The notes below the pieces were generated by a model. That model saw nothing but the letters and a program-made list of their open reading frames with translations, was not told the origin of the DNA and ran no database searches. From Lachnospiraceae bacterium V9D3004 (lineage in GTDB: Bacteria > Bacillota > Clostridia > Lachnospirales > Lachnospiraceae): a stretch of 64,000 nt of DNA. The stretch is taken from positions 558,001 through 622,000 of the forward strand of contig JHWW01000001.1 of NCBI GenBank assembly GCA_000621985.1. The letters run 5' to 3'. Below are positions 1-10,955 of the stretch, one piece after another (the stretch's first letter is position 1; each line of letters begins with the position of its first letter). Both the position numbers and the translations under genes were made by a program.

Positions 1-1
1 T

Positions 2-3000
2 GATTCATCATCGTATTACGTATATAAATCTGAAGATCTTCTTTCATTCGGCCCGGGAAAATTACTTAAGAGCGGAGATCAGGATTATGACTACTATAAG
101 AATCAGTATACATCATCTGCACTTGATGCTTCGGGAATCAAGCTGCCGGAAGGTGCGACGGGAACATCAAGCGTAATGCCTGTTAGCAAGGCTGAATATG
201 AAGCTATCATCAAGAGATTCGATGTAGTTAAGAATACCGGAATTGCTACAGATACTCTTACCAATGTTACAGCTAAGACCGAAGAGGATCTTCCGGATGT
301 GCTTCCGAAGACTGTTAAGGCAACATACAGTGATGGCAGCGAGGCAGCTCTTAATATCAAATGGGACACTGATTCTATGGATATGAGCAAAGTAGGAACA
401 TATACTCTTACGGGTTCGGTTGTTCCTTATGACAATCCGCTTATTGAACAGCGTGCCGATCCGCATATCAAGTATGATCCGGACGAAGAAGTATATTATT
501 TCACGGCATCATATCCTGCATATAACAATGCCAATAACGGGTATGACAGGATCATCTTAAGAAAGGCGGATTCAATTCAGGAACTTGGAGATGCCGCAGG
601 CGGAAAAGAGAAGGAGATCACTATATGGAAAGCTCCTTCATCAGGTAAGATGGCTAAACACGTATGGGCACCGGAGATCCATAAGATCAAAGGAAAATGG
701 TACGTATTCTTTGCAGCAGGTAATTCAGATAATATATGGGCAATAAGACCATATGTGCTCGTATGCCAGAATAACGATGATCCTTATGATCCGGACAGTT
801 GGAAGAATTCTTCCGGAGAGTATGAGATTCATGCGGCAACAAGCAAGAATAACAAATATTTCAATAACATGTCACTTGATATGACATATTTTGAACATAA
901 TGGCAAGCATTATGTAATATGGGCTGATATTATAGGACAGTCTGCATTATATATGCAGGAGATCGATCCCAAGAAACCGTGGGAAGGAATCAGTGATAAG
1001 GTAATATGCCTTACTACTCCTGAGTTCGGATGGGAGAGAGATTCCGAACGAGTTAACGAGGGACCGACCATACTTAAGCATGATGGCAAGATATTCTGTG
1101 CATTCTCGGCATCGGGAACAGGACCGGAATATTGTATAGGTATGTTGTATGCTGATGAAGATTCGGATCTTATGGATGCATCATCATGGACCAAGCTTGG
1201 ATATCCGCTCCTTACTTCTTCGGATGTGCCGGGAGAATACGGACCGGGACATAACAGCTTTACTGTTGACGCGGATGGCAACCCTGTATTCGTATATCAT
1301 GCACGTTCGGAAGAATGTTATAAAAATGAGTGTGACTGGGCTTCATCGGATCCTCTGTATGATCCGTGCAGACATGCAAGAGTTAAGAACGTACACTGGA
1401 CTGAAGACGGACTTCCGATACTTAAGATGAGCGCTGATGAAGAGATACCGGAAGACAAGAGAAAAGTGTCCATCGAAGTAACTATACAGAAAGATTCGGC
1501 AAAGGATATCGAAATTGCCGAGATAACAGGTTATGAATCAAGTTATGTGGCTGACGGTAATAAGATCTGTCCTGAGATCAAGGTTACATATAAGGGTACA
1601 GAACTTACAAAGGGTACAGATTATGATGTGACTTATGGTGCCAATACAGAAGTAGGAACCAAAGGAAGCATAACCGTTAAAGCTGCAAGTGATTCAGGAT
1701 TTAAGGGTTCAAAGACAGTATACTTTGACATCGTTGATGCTCCTATCCTTAAAGTAAGATATGACATGAAGTATTCTGACGGTAAAGTTAAGAATATGGC
1801 AGGAAACAGTGCATATGATGCTACTGTTAACGGACTTACGGAGGCTGATTTCACAACTGTAGGTAATACCGGAATCATGAAGCTTAATAATAACGGTTAC
1901 CTGTCAATTCCTAAGGGAGTTATCGATGACAATACTTTCACCGTAAGTATAGTTTGTGAGACTACCAAGGCAAATGATCAGTGGCTGTGGACATTCGGTA
2001 GAAACAGTTGGGCATACGCGTTCTTTACTCCGACCAACAGAGATTCAAAGACCAAGTTCACTGTTGCCGAGCATGATGTTGAGTCAGGAAAGACCGGAGC
2101 ATACAGTCATGAGCAGACCATACAGGCTGCTTCGACTGCAAAGAACGGAAGCTATCATATCTATACGGTAGTAGTCAATAATAATGTGACAGCGTTGTAT
2201 GTAGACGGAAAGAAGATAGGAACCGGAGAAAAGACATACGATATTACGTCGCTTATAAGCGGACTTGATGTAATAGGATATATAGGTAAGTCTTTATATG
2301 CTGCAGATCCGATGTATGTCGGTTCCGTAGGTGAATTCAAGGTATATGACAATGCTCTTTCCGATGCACAGGTAGCTGAAGAGTCGAAGTCATTTGATAT
2401 GGATGAACTTATCAAGGCAGATATTACCGCAACAGTTCTTAACGGTAATAAGGACTTTAATAATATCAAGACTAATCTGTCATTCCCATCGAAGGTTGGT
2501 GGTAAGGATATTACATGGACCATACCTGAGGATCAGACAGCTATCGATAAGAAGGGTAATGTAGTACGTCCTGTAGACGGATCTGACAAGACAGTTCAGA
2601 TCACGGCTTCATGGGATGACGGAGAAGTAAACAGAACATTTACATTCATAGTTAAGGCAATAACCATTGATTCTATTCTTGAAGAAGTTGAACTTCCGTA
2701 TTCAACAGAAGAAGGAAAAGAGATATACGGTAATATCACACTTCCTACAGAGACAAACAATGGTATTAAGATCACATGGAAATCAGACAGCAATATCATA
2801 GATGTTGCAAGTCATGAGAATGAAGATTATGATGACACACCTGCAGGAACGGTTACACGTCCGCAGACAGATACGGTTGTTAAACTTACTGCAGAGATCA
2901 CTGTTAACGGCAGTAAGGGTACAAGAGATTACAATGTTAAGGTTAAGGCAGCTCCTAAGAAGCTTAATGATGAAGATTTCACAGACTACTTCTTCACATA

Positions 3001-4849
3001 CTTCACGGGAGAAGGCAAGTCCAACGGTGAGCAGATATACTTTGCATCCAGTGAGGACGGACTTAACTGGACAGATCTTAACAACGGACAGCCGTCACTT
3101 ACATCGACACTTGGTGAAAAGGGCGTAAGAGATCCATTTATCATTCGTTCTTATGAAGGCGATAAGTTCTACATTATCGCTACGGACCTTAAGATCAACG
3201 GTGGTAACGGATGGGCGGCAGCACAGTCATCAGGAAGCCAGTCGCTCATGGTATGGGAGTCAACAGACCTCGTTAACTGGAGCAACCAGAGAATGGTGGA
3301 AGTATCTGCGGTTATCGATGCAGGCTGTACATGGGCTCCTGAAGCAACATATGATCCTAAGACCGGAGAATATATAGTATATTGGGCTTCCAAGGTGGAT
3401 GATGACGGATACACCAAGCAGAGATTGTATTACTCTAAGACAAGAGACTTCTATTCATTTACCGATCCGGAGATATACATTGAGAATGACCAGTCGAGCA
3501 TTGATACGACAATGATCGAGCATAACGGAACATATTACAGATATACCAAGAATGAGGGTGATATTCCGAACGAGTTTGGTGTTAATAACAAGACCGTCTT
3601 CATAGAAAAGAGCGATGGAGTGCTTGGCAAATTCACCCATATACCGTCTGACAGTCTCAATAAAGAGAATCGCGGTGTTGAAGGACCGGCAATTTTCAAG
3701 CTTAATAAGGATGACGCAGAAGTTGATACCTGGTGTCTGCTTGTAGACAATTATGGTGCAGGCGGTTATTATCCGCTTCTTACGACCGATCTTGACAGTG
3801 GTGTGTTCACAAGACCGGCTGCAGGAACTTACAAGATGCCTACAGGCGCAAGACACGGTACTCCGATAAGGATAACCAGAGAAGAGTATTGCAGAATAAT
3901 GGGAATTGAATATGATCCTAATGCAACAACGGCACCTGCCGCTACTAATACACCGGCTCCGACTACAGCACCGGCATCCGGAGTGGACCTTTCGGGAACC
4001 AAGGTATTATATGAAGAAGGAACCGTGACTTATAACGAAGCTACAGGATCGGTAACAGGTACGAATGTTAAGGGACTTCTTATTCCTCTGGGAATTACAA
4101 TTCCTCGTGGAGCACCTGTAGACATCACCGTATCCGGAACTGCATCAACAGGTATGAGAGGCTGGTTATCAGACGGTGCGGAACAGAGAATGTCGGATAT
4201 CGCAAGTCCGATCAACTTCGATGAGAAGTTCACTCTCGTAGCCGAACCTTATGAGAACGGAGATACTGCAGACCATCTGCAGATCAAGGGACCGTCATAT
4301 GATTCATCATTCAGCAGCATTACAATCACCAAGGTTGTTGTAGAATATGATCCGGCCAAAGCTCCGACAGCTTCGCCTGAACCTACTGCAAAACCGACCA
4401 AGGCACCGACGGCAGAACCAAGTAATACAACTGCTCCTCAGACAACTGAAGTGCCGACTGCAACGGCAGCACCGGGAACGGTTACACCGGGATCTGTAAC
4501 TCCGGGATCAGTGACACCGGGATCGGTAACACCGGGAACAACCAATCCGGGAACAGTTACCCCGACAGGACAGAATGCTTCCGATTCGGGTAATAAGGCG
4601 AATACTGCCAATACACCTAAGATCAAGCTTAGTTGCAAGACCAAGAAGATTAAGGTTGGTGACAAGCTCAGGATCACCGCTAAGCTTATCAATGTCAAAG
4701 GTAAAGTAAAATGGAGCGTTAATAAGAAGAAGATCGCATCCATCAGTAAAAAAGGAACGCTCAGAGGAAAGAAAAAAGGAAAAGTTAAGGTTACTGCCAA
4801 GGTTAAGAAAGTAAAAGCAAGCATCACGATCAGGATTATGAAAAAGTAA
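2..4849 (+). CDS. multi-module secreted GH43 glycoside hydrolase (5' partial)
   Basis: The frame is open from base 2, so the start lies outside the window; 1615 residues are visible. The first ~60 residues look like the tail of an N-terminal GH43-like propeller ending just before an Ig-like domain (about bases 225-430). A second GH43-like module follows (about 440-1440; ADPHI, WAPEIHK, NEGPTI carry the Asp, Asp/Glu and Glu positions), then an Ig-like stretch, a LamG/concanavalin-like module (1740-2400), two atypical Ig-like domains (2410-2950), a further GH43 module (2960-3920; GVRDPF, WAPEATYD, VEGPAIF), a possible carbohydrate-binding module (3980-4360), a PT-rich linker with PGSVT repeats, and a basic Big_2-like C-terminal domain. 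GH43 enzymes are usually arabinofuranosidases, xylosidases or arabinanases acting on plant pectin and xylan side chains. The exact substrate cannot be read from the sequence. It precedes a second GH43 gene but is separated from it by a probable terminator. Confidence 0.88.
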   Translation, partial: DSSSYYVYKSEDLLSFGPGKLLKSGDQDYDYYKNQYTSSALDASGIKLPEGATGTSSVMPVSKAEYEAIIKRFDVVKNTGIATDTLTNVTAKTEEDLPDVLPKTVKATYSDGSEAALNIKWDTDSMDMSKVGTYTLTGSVVPYDNPLIEQRADPHIKYDPDEEVYYFTASYPAYNNANNGYDRIILRKADSIQELGDAAGGKEKEITIWKAPSSGKMAKHVWAPEIHKIKGKWYVFFAAGNSDNIWAIRPYVLVCQNNDDPYDPDSWKNSSGEYEIHAATSKNNKYFNNMSLDMTYFEHNGKHYVIWADIIGQSALYMQEIDPKKPWEGISDKVICLTTPEFGWERDSERVNEGPTILKHDGKIFCAFSASGTGPEYCIGMLYADEDSDLMDASSWTKLGYPLLTSSDVPGEYGPGHNSFTVDADGNPVFVYHARSEECYKNECDWASSDPLYDPCRHARVKNVHWTEDGLPILKMSADEEIPEDKRKVSIEVTIQKDSAKDIEIAEITGYESSYVADGNKICPEIKVTYKGTELTKGTDYDVTYGANTEVGTKGSITVKAASDSGFKGSKTVYFDIVDAPILKVRYDMKYSDGKVKNMAGNSAYDATVNGLTEADFTTVGNTGIMKLNNNGYLSIPKGVIDDNTFTVSIVCETTKANDQWLWTFGRNSWAYAFFTPTNRDSKTKFTVAEHDVESGKTGAYSHEQTIQAASTAKNGSYHIYTVVVNNNVTALYVDGKKIGTGEKTYDITSLISGLDVIGYIGKSLYAADPMYVGSVGEFKVYDNALSDAQVAEESKSFDMDELIKADITATVLNGNKDFNNIKTNLSFPSKVGGKDITWTIPEDQTAIDKKGNVVRPVDGSDKTVQITASWDDGEVNRTFTFIVKAITIDSILEEVELPYSTEEGKEIYGNITLPTETNNGIKITWKSDSNIIDVASHENEDYDDTPAGTVTRPQTDTVVKLTAEITVNGSKGTRDYNVKVKAAPKKLNDEDFTDYFFTYFTGEGKSNGEQIYFASSEDGLNWTDLNNGQPSLTSTLGEKGVRDPFIIRSYEGDKFYIIATDLKINGGNGWAAAQSSGSQSLMVWESTDLVNWSNQRMVEVSAVIDAGCTWAPEATYDPKTGEYIVYWASKVDDDGYTKQRLYYSKTRDFYSFTDPEIYIENDQSSIDTTMIEHNGTYYRYTKNEGDIPNEFGVNNKTVFIEKSDGVLGKFTHIPSDSLNKENRGVEGPAIFKLNKDDAEVDTWCLLVDNYGAGGYYPLLTTDLDSGVFTRPAAGTYKMPTGARHGTPIRITREEYCRIMGIEYDPNATTAPAATNTPAPTTAPASGVDLSGTKVLYEEGTVTYNEATGSVTGTNVKGLLIPLGITIPRGAPVDITVSGTASTGMRGWLSDGAEQRMSDIASPINFDEKFTLVAEPYENGDTADHLQIKGPSYDSSFSSITITKVVVEYDPAKAPTASPEPTAKPTKAPTAEPSNTTAPQTTEVPTATAAPGTVTPGSVTPGSVTPGSVTPGTTNPGTVTPTGQNASDSGNKANTANTPKIKLSCKTKKIKVGDKLRITAKLINVKGKVKWSVNKKKIASISKKGTLRGKKKGKVKVTAKVKKVKASITIRIMKK

Positions 4850-4880
4850 ATTAAATCGTGGTACACTAATAAGCAGGGAG

Positions 4881-4916
4881 GGGGAAAGTGTCACATCTGC
4901 TGACACTTTCTCTTTC
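4881..4916 (+). terminator. rho-independent terminator after the first GH43 gene
   Basis: A perfect 10-base-pair stem (GAAAGTGTCA at 4884-4893 with TGACACTTTC at 4901-4910) with a 7-base loop is followed by TCTTT. It lies 35 bases after the stop codon. The U tract is short, so termination may be partial. Confidence 0.6.
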
Positions 4917-5016
4917 CATATTGTGGAAGTATCAGTGGAAAGCTTGCTTATCGGATGGGATAATTATGGTTTTTGCGGCCGTAATATATGTTCATTTGTT
5001 AGGATGGAGGAATAGA

Positions 5017-8000
5017 ATGATTAAAAAATCTTTAAAAAGATATCTCGCCTGTATATTAAGTATAGCATTGTTTGTTACAGGCATAAGCGGATTACATATA
5101 TCATACGGAAAGGCGGCAGGCGATATGGGGGGATATCTGTGGGCGTTCTTTGAAGCAGACGGAGGATATGAGAAGATGTTCTTCGGATACAGTAAAGACG
5201 GACTTACATGGTATAAGCTCAATAAAAATGATGAAGGAACAGCTATGCCGTTACTTGTAAATGATGCCCCGGGAAGTGATAAGGGCGTCAGGGATCCTCA
5301 TATCATAAGAGCTCATGACGGATCAAAATACTGGATCCTCGGTACTGATCTGCACGCTGAAGGCGGTGGATCAGGCGGAAGCGGCTGGAATCAGGTTAGC
5401 GCAAGCCAGAATATTGTTGTATGGGAATCGGAAGATCTTATCAATTGGAGCGAACCGAAGCTTGTACATTGCGGCTTCAATAATGCAGGTTGCGTATGGG
5501 CGCCGGAAGCAATATATGACGAGGAAAATGAAGATTATGTTGTATACTGGTCGGCAAGAGACAAGTCACTTGTCAATACAGAAAAGGATGCGCTTCGTGT
5601 ATATGTAAGCAGAACTACGGATTTTAACACATTTACAACTCCCAAAGTATGGCTTTCAGAGGATGAGAACAGCGGTGATGAGGTTAATATCATTGATACC
5701 ACGATAGTAAAAGACGGTGAATATTACTACAGATTCTCAACCTCCGACTGGAATACGGTAATAGACAGAAGCAAGACTCTTGATACGGATGATGTGTTCG
5801 ATGTTACTGTAGACAGAACAGGTAGTAAACCGAACAATTCCTGGGAGAGGATAGTGACAAGAAGCGGAAGCGGTAATGCCGGATTTGACAGCAGGGAAGG
5901 CTTTACCGTATATCAGCTGCCTGACGGAAAATGGTGCGCGATGGGCGATCATAGCGGCTATTCCGCATTTGTGACTGATGACCTTTCATCGGCAAGGTTC
6001 ACTAATAAGTCAGCATTGTTCATTGACGGAAGATTCCGTCACGGCACTGTAATGAGGCTTACCGCCGAAGAAGATAAGGTTGTTATGGAAAAATATGGCA
6101 AAGACATAACCGATATAGATGAAGAACTGGATGAAGAAGAATCCGGGCTTCCGGTACTTGAATATAATTTTGAAGACAAATCCCAGTCAGGTGTTATAAA
6201 GGATGTGTCTGCTGTCAATAATACGAGCTATAACGGAACACTGTCAGGCAACGCAAGGTTATCATATGACAATGAAAGGGACAGCAATGTTCTCGTGCTT
6301 GACGGCTCGAGTGATACATATGCATCATTTCCAAAAGGTTTCTTCGACCTTAGAAATACAATGACGATATGCATGGATGTAAAGTCCAATATGGACAGTG
6401 GTAATTTCTTTACATTTGCATTCGGAAAGAACAATTCGATATATGACTTCTTAAGAATAAGAGGAAGTGAAGTGCGCAATGCCATAACAGTCGGAAGTTA
6501 TCAGAATGAAAAAGAAGTAAAAGGTACCGGTTCGGGAACCGGAGAGTGGCAGAATGTTGTTATAGTTATTGACAGAAACACCATGAAGTTGTACATAAAC
6601 GGAAAGAAGGTTTCTGAGAATCAGGACACGGGAATGCTCGTATCGATGTTAGGTAAAGGTAATTACGGATATCTCGGTAAGTCATTCTATTCCGGTGACG
6701 AATATTTTGACGGAAGCTTTGATAACATTAAGGTGTATAACAGAGTTCTTTCTGATAATGAAGTGATTGAAGAAGCAGGAGACTACGCTATGCTTGTATC
6801 AGGAGTAATGGTGGGAACCGCGCCTACAAGGGATAAAGCTCTTGAATACAGAGGAACTGATGTGCATTCGAGTGTATTTACAAAGATAGATTACAACAAG
6901 AATTCTGTTTCTTCTTATGTAAGGCAGGGAACGGATATTAAGAATATTCCTGTTACTTTTGATGTGTTATCAAGTGAAGTGGTAATAAAACGTAACGGAG
7001 AGGTATTTGTAAACGGCTCCAATGTTGATCTCAGTAAGAGTGTGAAGTTCACATTTGAATTCAAGGACAGAACAGAAGAATATACTGTTAAACATCCTAT
7101 GACGGCACGTAACAGTGTTCTTCCGGGACAATATGCAGATCCTGATATTGACTACTTTGATGGTAAGTTCTGGATATTCCCTACAACTGACGGATATCCG
7201 GGATGGAGCGGTACGCTGTTTCATGCGTGGTCTTCAAAAGACCTGGTAAGCTGGGAAGACGAAGGCGTTATTATGAAGCTTGCGGATGATAATCCGGGAG
7301 TCAACGAAAAGGGCGTACAGATCGCAAGATCGCCATGGGCTGTCAAAGGAAGCGCATGGGCACCGACCATTGAGAAGAAGAACGGTAAGTATTATTTCTA
7401 TTATTGCGGTAAGGATTCTAACGGAACTTCGCAGATAGGCGTTGCAAGCGCCGATAAGCCTGCAGGTCCTTATACGGATCTTGGAAGACCGCTTATAACA
7501 GTTGCAAAATGTAAAGAATTAAAAGTAGATATGGGGCAGGCTATCGACCCGTCCGTATTCACCGATGATGACGGTTCGTCATATATAACATTCGGTAACG
7601 GCAAGGCAGCTATCGTAAAGCTTGGATCTGACATGATGAGTATTGATGAATCAAGCATGCGCCAAATAACCGGACTTACTGATTTCAGGGAATCCGTGGT
7701 TGTTATAAAGAGGAACGGCAGATATCACTGGACATGGACATGTGATGATGCGAACAGTCCGAACTATCATGTCAATTACGGAGTGTCGGATACTCTTAAC
7801 GGCGAGATCAAAGTTGTACACACACCTCTTCTTAAGAAGAAAGAGAGTATGGGAATACTGGGAACAGGTCACCAGTCACTTATACATGTAAAAGATATAT
7901 ATGATTATGACCGTTATTTTATCGCTTATCACAGATTCTATTCGCCTCTTAATATATTCACTTCAGGAGACGGACTCGGAGTTCACAGAGAGACCTGTAT

Positions 8001-8637
8001 CGATGAAGTGACATTTAACGATGATGGTTACATGAATGTTGTGACTCCGTCACATGAAGGTGTATCTGTCATTATGAAAGAATATGATCCTAATGAAACG
8101 GAAACGCCGCAGCCGACTAACACACCGCAGCCGACTGACATTCCGAAGGCAACAGATACTCCTAAACCGTCGGATATACCACAGGCAACCGATGATCCTA
8201 ATGCACCGAAGGCTACAGATACACCTGCAAGCCCGATTGCAACCGTTGACCCGGGCACGGTTAATAATTCGACGACGAATGCGCCCGGTACAGTTACTCC
8301 GTTACCAAACGGTTCTTCACAGCAAGGTAGTCAGACAGGGGTTCCGGTGGCATCGCAGTCTCCTGCAGATACTTCAAAGACGGTTGCTGCTCCGAAAGTG
8401 AAGTTATCTGCAGTAAGCTCTGTAAAGAAAGGCAAGAAGGTCACTATCAAGGTTAAGATAAAGAATGCCGACGGCAGCAAGAGCTCCTGGAGTCTTGATA
8501 AGAAAGCCAAAAAGATATTCAGGATCAAGAACAAGAAAAAGTTAAGTCTAATCTTAATCGCGAAGAAAAAAGGAAAAGGAACGGTTATATTTAGATATGG
8601 CAAAATAAAGGTGTTCAAAACCATAAAAGTTAAATGA
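5017..8637 (+). CDS. secreted GH43 protein with two catalytic-type modules and LamG
   Basis: The frame is open further upstream, but the ATG at 5017 has a GGAGG at 5007-5010 region and starts a clean signal peptide (MIKKSLKRYLACILSIALF...), giving 1206 residues. Order: GH43-like module (about 36-365; GVRDPHIIR, WAPEAIYDE), LamG/concanavalin-like domain (380-590), an Ig-like linker, a second GH43 module (700-1020; YADPDIDYF, SAWAPTIE, FRESVV), a proline/threonine linker (1025-1125) with repeated TPQPT and TDTP, and a lysine-rich C-terminal module. It is probably exported and held at the cell surface, and acts on arabinose- or xylose-containing plant polysaccharide. There is no LPXTG motif. The first module's general-acid glutamate is less obvious than in the second, so one module may be mainly a binding module. 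Family is secure; substrate is inference. Confidence 0.88.
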   Translation: MIKKSLKRYLACILSIALFVTGISGLHISYGKAAGDMGGYLWAFFEADGGYEKMFFGYSKDGLTWYKLNKNDEGTAMPLLVNDAPGSDKGVRDPHIIRAHDGSKYWILGTDLHAEGGGSGGSGWNQVSASQNIVVWESEDLINWSEPKLVHCGFNNAGCVWAPEAIYDEENEDYVVYWSARDKSLVNTEKDALRVYVSRTTDFNTFTTPKVWLSEDENSGDEVNIIDTTIVKDGEYYYRFSTSDWNTVIDRSKTLDTDDVFDVTVDRTGSKPNNSWERIVTRSGSGNAGFDSREGFTVYQLPDGKWCAMGDHSGYSAFVTDDLSSARFTNKSALFIDGRFRHGTVMRLTAEEDKVVMEKYGKDITDIDEELDEEESGLPVLEYNFEDKSQSGVIKDVSAVNNTSYNGTLSGNARLSYDNERDSNVLVLDGSSDTYASFPKGFFDLRNTMTICMDVKSNMDSGNFFTFAFGKNNSIYDFLRIRGSEVRNAITVGSYQNEKEVKGTGSGTGEWQNVVIVIDRNTMKLYINGKKVSENQDTGMLVSMLGKGNYGYLGKSFYSGDEYFDGSFDNIKVYNRVLSDNEVIEEAGDYAMLVSGVMVGTAPTRDKALEYRGTDVHSSVFTKIDYNKNSVSSYVRQGTDIKNIPVTFDVLSSEVVIKRNGEVFVNGSNVDLSKSVKFTFEFKDRTEEYTVKHPMTARNSVLPGQYADPDIDYFDGKFWIFPTTDGYPGWSGTLFHAWSSKDLVSWEDEGVIMKLADDNPGVNEKGVQIARSPWAVKGSAWAPTIEKKNGKYYFYYCGKDSNGTSQIGVASADKPAGPYTDLGRPLITVAKCKELKVDMGQAIDPSVFTDDDGSSYITFGNGKAAIVKLGSDMMSIDESSMRQITGLTDFRESVVVIKRNGRYHWTWTCDDANSPNYHVNYGVSDTLNGEIKVVHTPLLKKKESMGILGTGHQSLIHVKDIYDYDRYFIAYHRFYSPLNIFTSGDGLGVHRETCIDEVTFNDDGYMNVVTPSHEGVSVIMKEYDPNETETPQPTNTPQPTDIPKATDTPKPSDIPQATDDPNAPKATDTPASPIATVDPGTVNNSTTNAPGTVTPLPNGSSQQGSQTGVPVASQSPADTSKTVAAPKVKLSAVSSVKKGKKVTIKVKIKNADGSKSSWSLDKKAKKIFRIKNKKKLSLILIAKKKGKGTVIFRYGKIKVFKTIKVK

Positions 8638-8740
8638 AGATTAAATTACTGATACAATCAGGAGTTCCATAATGATAGTATAATTATACCACGCACAGGA
8701 TGTATATAGGTCCGCACGGGCAATTTCCATATTGTGTAAT

Positions 8741-8768
8741 TTGATAAAATATGTTATTCTAGTATATA
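8741..8768 (+). promoter_or_regulatory. putative housekeeping promoter for the phosphoesterase pair
   Basis: TTGATA (8741-8746), a 16-base spacer and TATATA (8763-8768) precede the phosphoesterase start by about 45 bases. It is the best -35/-10 match in the 174-base gap after the GH43 gene. Confidence 0.45.
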
Positions 8769-8811
8769 TGTGAATTCATGTGGGGAAAAACTATAATGGG
8801 AGATGGTGTTT

Positions 8812-10926
8812 ATGAGAAGATTAACAAAGATCGTTGCTACGATCGCGGCAGCAGTTACTATTGGATCAGTTACGCTTATGGGTTTACCGGTGCTCGGATT
8901 GGATGGTGCCGGGAGTGTTGTTAAGGCTGAAGATAAGTACCTGAAATACTCTGAAGCCGATAAGCTTGAAGACGGCGGACAGTACATAATGCTGTTTAAT
9001 ACGACAGTAGGTACTGAGAGCGACGTCACAAAATTCTATACCAATAACGGCGAACTTGCCGCATTACAGGCTGATTCATCGGGTGTCAAGGTGTATAAAG
9101 TGCCTGATAATGCTTATGAAGGTGACAGGAAAGCCGTATTATTATCAGAAGATCTGAAAGATTCTATTGTATGGAAATGTGAAGTGTCAGGTGGTAATTA
9201 TCTGTTATCCAACAATGGAAAATATATTCAGGACAACGGAAGCAAGATAGTATTAAGCGATGATAAGACTGCTTCGGGTTGTACATGGACATATACAAAA
9301 GCTACCGGTGAGGAAAAGTATGATTATACACCGTTAAAATCCGTATCGGGAAGCAATGTTATAAGATACAGCGCAAGCGCTTCGGCATTTGCACTCGGTA
9401 ATCCTGCATCGAAGGATACAGATTCAAGAAACAGTAATATATATCTGTATAAGGTTACCAATGAGTCGGTATCGGAAGAGAATCTTCCTACTCCTACACC
9501 GCTTCCGAGGAAACCGGCCGATCCAAGAACCAAAAAGGTACAGATCCTTGCATGTTCCGATTATCAGAGATATGTCGGAGCTTACAGCGATGGCGAAAAA
9601 CAATACGGCAAGGATGACGTGGAAGTATTGTACGATCAGGTTGTTGAACTGACCGATGTAGCATATTTCTCTGGCTTGGATTCACCTGATTACCTGCTGT
9701 TCGGCGGTGATACTACCTGTGTTAAGGACAGTGTCGAAGATGCCGATGCGGGTCAGGACAAGTTCATGGATATCATTACCAACTGCTGGCCTAATCTGAA
9801 TTATGACAATTCATTTTTACTTCAGGGAAACCATGACCCCGAAGGAACGAAGAATCTTCGCCCGTCAGGTGAGTATGAATTCGATGATTTCATCATATAT
9901 CTGTTAAATGAAGATGATTTCCCGACTGAACAGGAGAAGGGAGAGACATATGATCACGTATTTGAATCAGCCATAAAGCTGGATGATTATCTTGACGAAT
10001 GTAAAGAAAGAAAAGAGACAAGACCGATATTTATAGCTTCTCATACAGGTCTTCATTATGATATAGACCGTACCGACGGAAATAATCAGTTTGCATGGCA
10101 GATGTTTGATGTTATCAATGAAAAAGCTGAAGATCTTGATATAGTATTCCTGTTCGGACATAATCATACCAATGGTGATGAGCAGGTAGGAGGTTCACTT
10201 ACATTTTTTGAAAAAGGCGATGAGCTTGCTGTATGTCATGAGGATAGTATAGCTAATAAGAGCGGAGTTAAAACACCTCTTAATTTTACATATATGAATT
10301 ACGGTTATATCGGCAATGTCGGTGATGTGACAAACAATGAGTCCGAGGTAGAGGTAACTGATATACTTACCGTAACCGGTATCACAATATATGATGATAC
10401 GATCGAAGTATCCAGATACAGTAAGAACGGCTGGGAATCCAAATATGACAGAACGATCGTAAGGGATCATGCTCCGGAACCGACCCAAGCTCCGACAGCT
10501 GAACCTACCAAAGTTCCTGATAACAAACCGGCTGACCAGGTGGGAACACCGAATGCCGGTGCCACACCGTCACAGCCTCCGGTACAGCAGACCGCACCGA
10601 CAGGAACGATCGGCGCAGGTACGTCTGACGGTTCGAATGCAGCGGCTGCAGACAAGGCCGTTACCGCTAAAGAAAAGATTAAGCTCAGTTCTGTAAAAGT
10701 TAAGTATGATAAGGCGAAAAAACGCCTTAACATAAAGGGTAAGGTATCAATAAAGGGTGCAACTGTTAAGATCAAAGTTGGTTCTTCGAAGTATAAGAAG
10801 GCAAAAGTCAAGGGGAAGACATTTACCTTCGCTGTGGCTCTTAAGAATGCAAAGAACGTTAAGGCCACTATAAAGGCTACGAAGAAGGGGTGCAAAGCAT
10901 ATTCACATTCATATCCGGTAAAATAA
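8812..10926 (+). CDS. secreted calcineurin-like metallophosphoesterase, copy 1
   Basis: An ATG at 8803 is also in frame, but GGGAG at 8798-8802 is correctly spaced only for the ATG at 8812, and the downstream paralogue starts the same way (MRR). The 704-residue protein has a signal peptide (1-43), a beta-rich N-terminal domain of ~180 residues with no family I can name, a calcineurin-like phosphoesterase domain (about 241-510), a PT-rich linker and a lysine-rich C-terminal module. Metal-site motifs visible are SDYQ (~249-252), GGDTT, GNHD, SHTGLH and GHNH. The first motif is normally DxH; here it is DxQ. Substrate is unknown: secreted members cleave phosphomonoesters, diesters or nucleotides. 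It is followed after 29 bases by a paralogue, so the pair is likely one operon from a tandem duplication. Confidence 0.85.
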   Translation: MRRLTKIVATIAAAVTIGSVTLMGLPVLGLDGAGSVVKAEDKYLKYSEADKLEDGGQYIMLFNTTVGTESDVTKFYTNNGELAALQADSSGVKVYKVPDNAYEGDRKAVLLSEDLKDSIVWKCEVSGGNYLLSNNGKYIQDNGSKIVLSDDKTASGCTWTYTKATGEEKYDYTPLKSVSGSNVIRYSASASAFALGNPASKDTDSRNSNIYLYKVTNESVSEENLPTPTPLPRKPADPRTKKVQILACSDYQRYVGAYSDGEKQYGKDDVEVLYDQVVELTDVAYFSGLDSPDYLLFGGDTTCVKDSVEDADAGQDKFMDIITNCWPNLNYDNSFLLQGNHDPEGTKNLRPSGEYEFDDFIIYLLNEDDFPTEQEKGETYDHVFESAIKLDDYLDECKERKETRPIFIASHTGLHYDIDRTDGNNQFAWQMFDVINEKAEDLDIVFLFGHNHTNGDEQVGGSLTFFEKGDELAVCHEDSIANKSGVKTPLNFTYMNYGYIGNVGDVTNNESEVEVTDILTVTGITIYDDTIEVSRYSKNGWESKYDRTIVRDHAPEPTQAPTAEPTKVPDNKPADQVGTPNAGATPSQPPVQQTAPTGTIGAGTSDGSNAAAADKAVTAKEKIKLSSVKVKYDKAKKRLNIKGKVSIKGATVKIKVGSSKYKKAKVKGKTFTFAVALKNAKNVKATIKATKKGCKAYSHSYPVK

Positions 10927-10955
10927 AATAACTATAATTAGGAGATGAAAAGAAA

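Noticed and set aside
4438-4906. Minus-strand frames opposite the end of the first GH43 gene
   Set aside because: They mirror the PGSVT and lysine-rich codons; no RBS and no family features.
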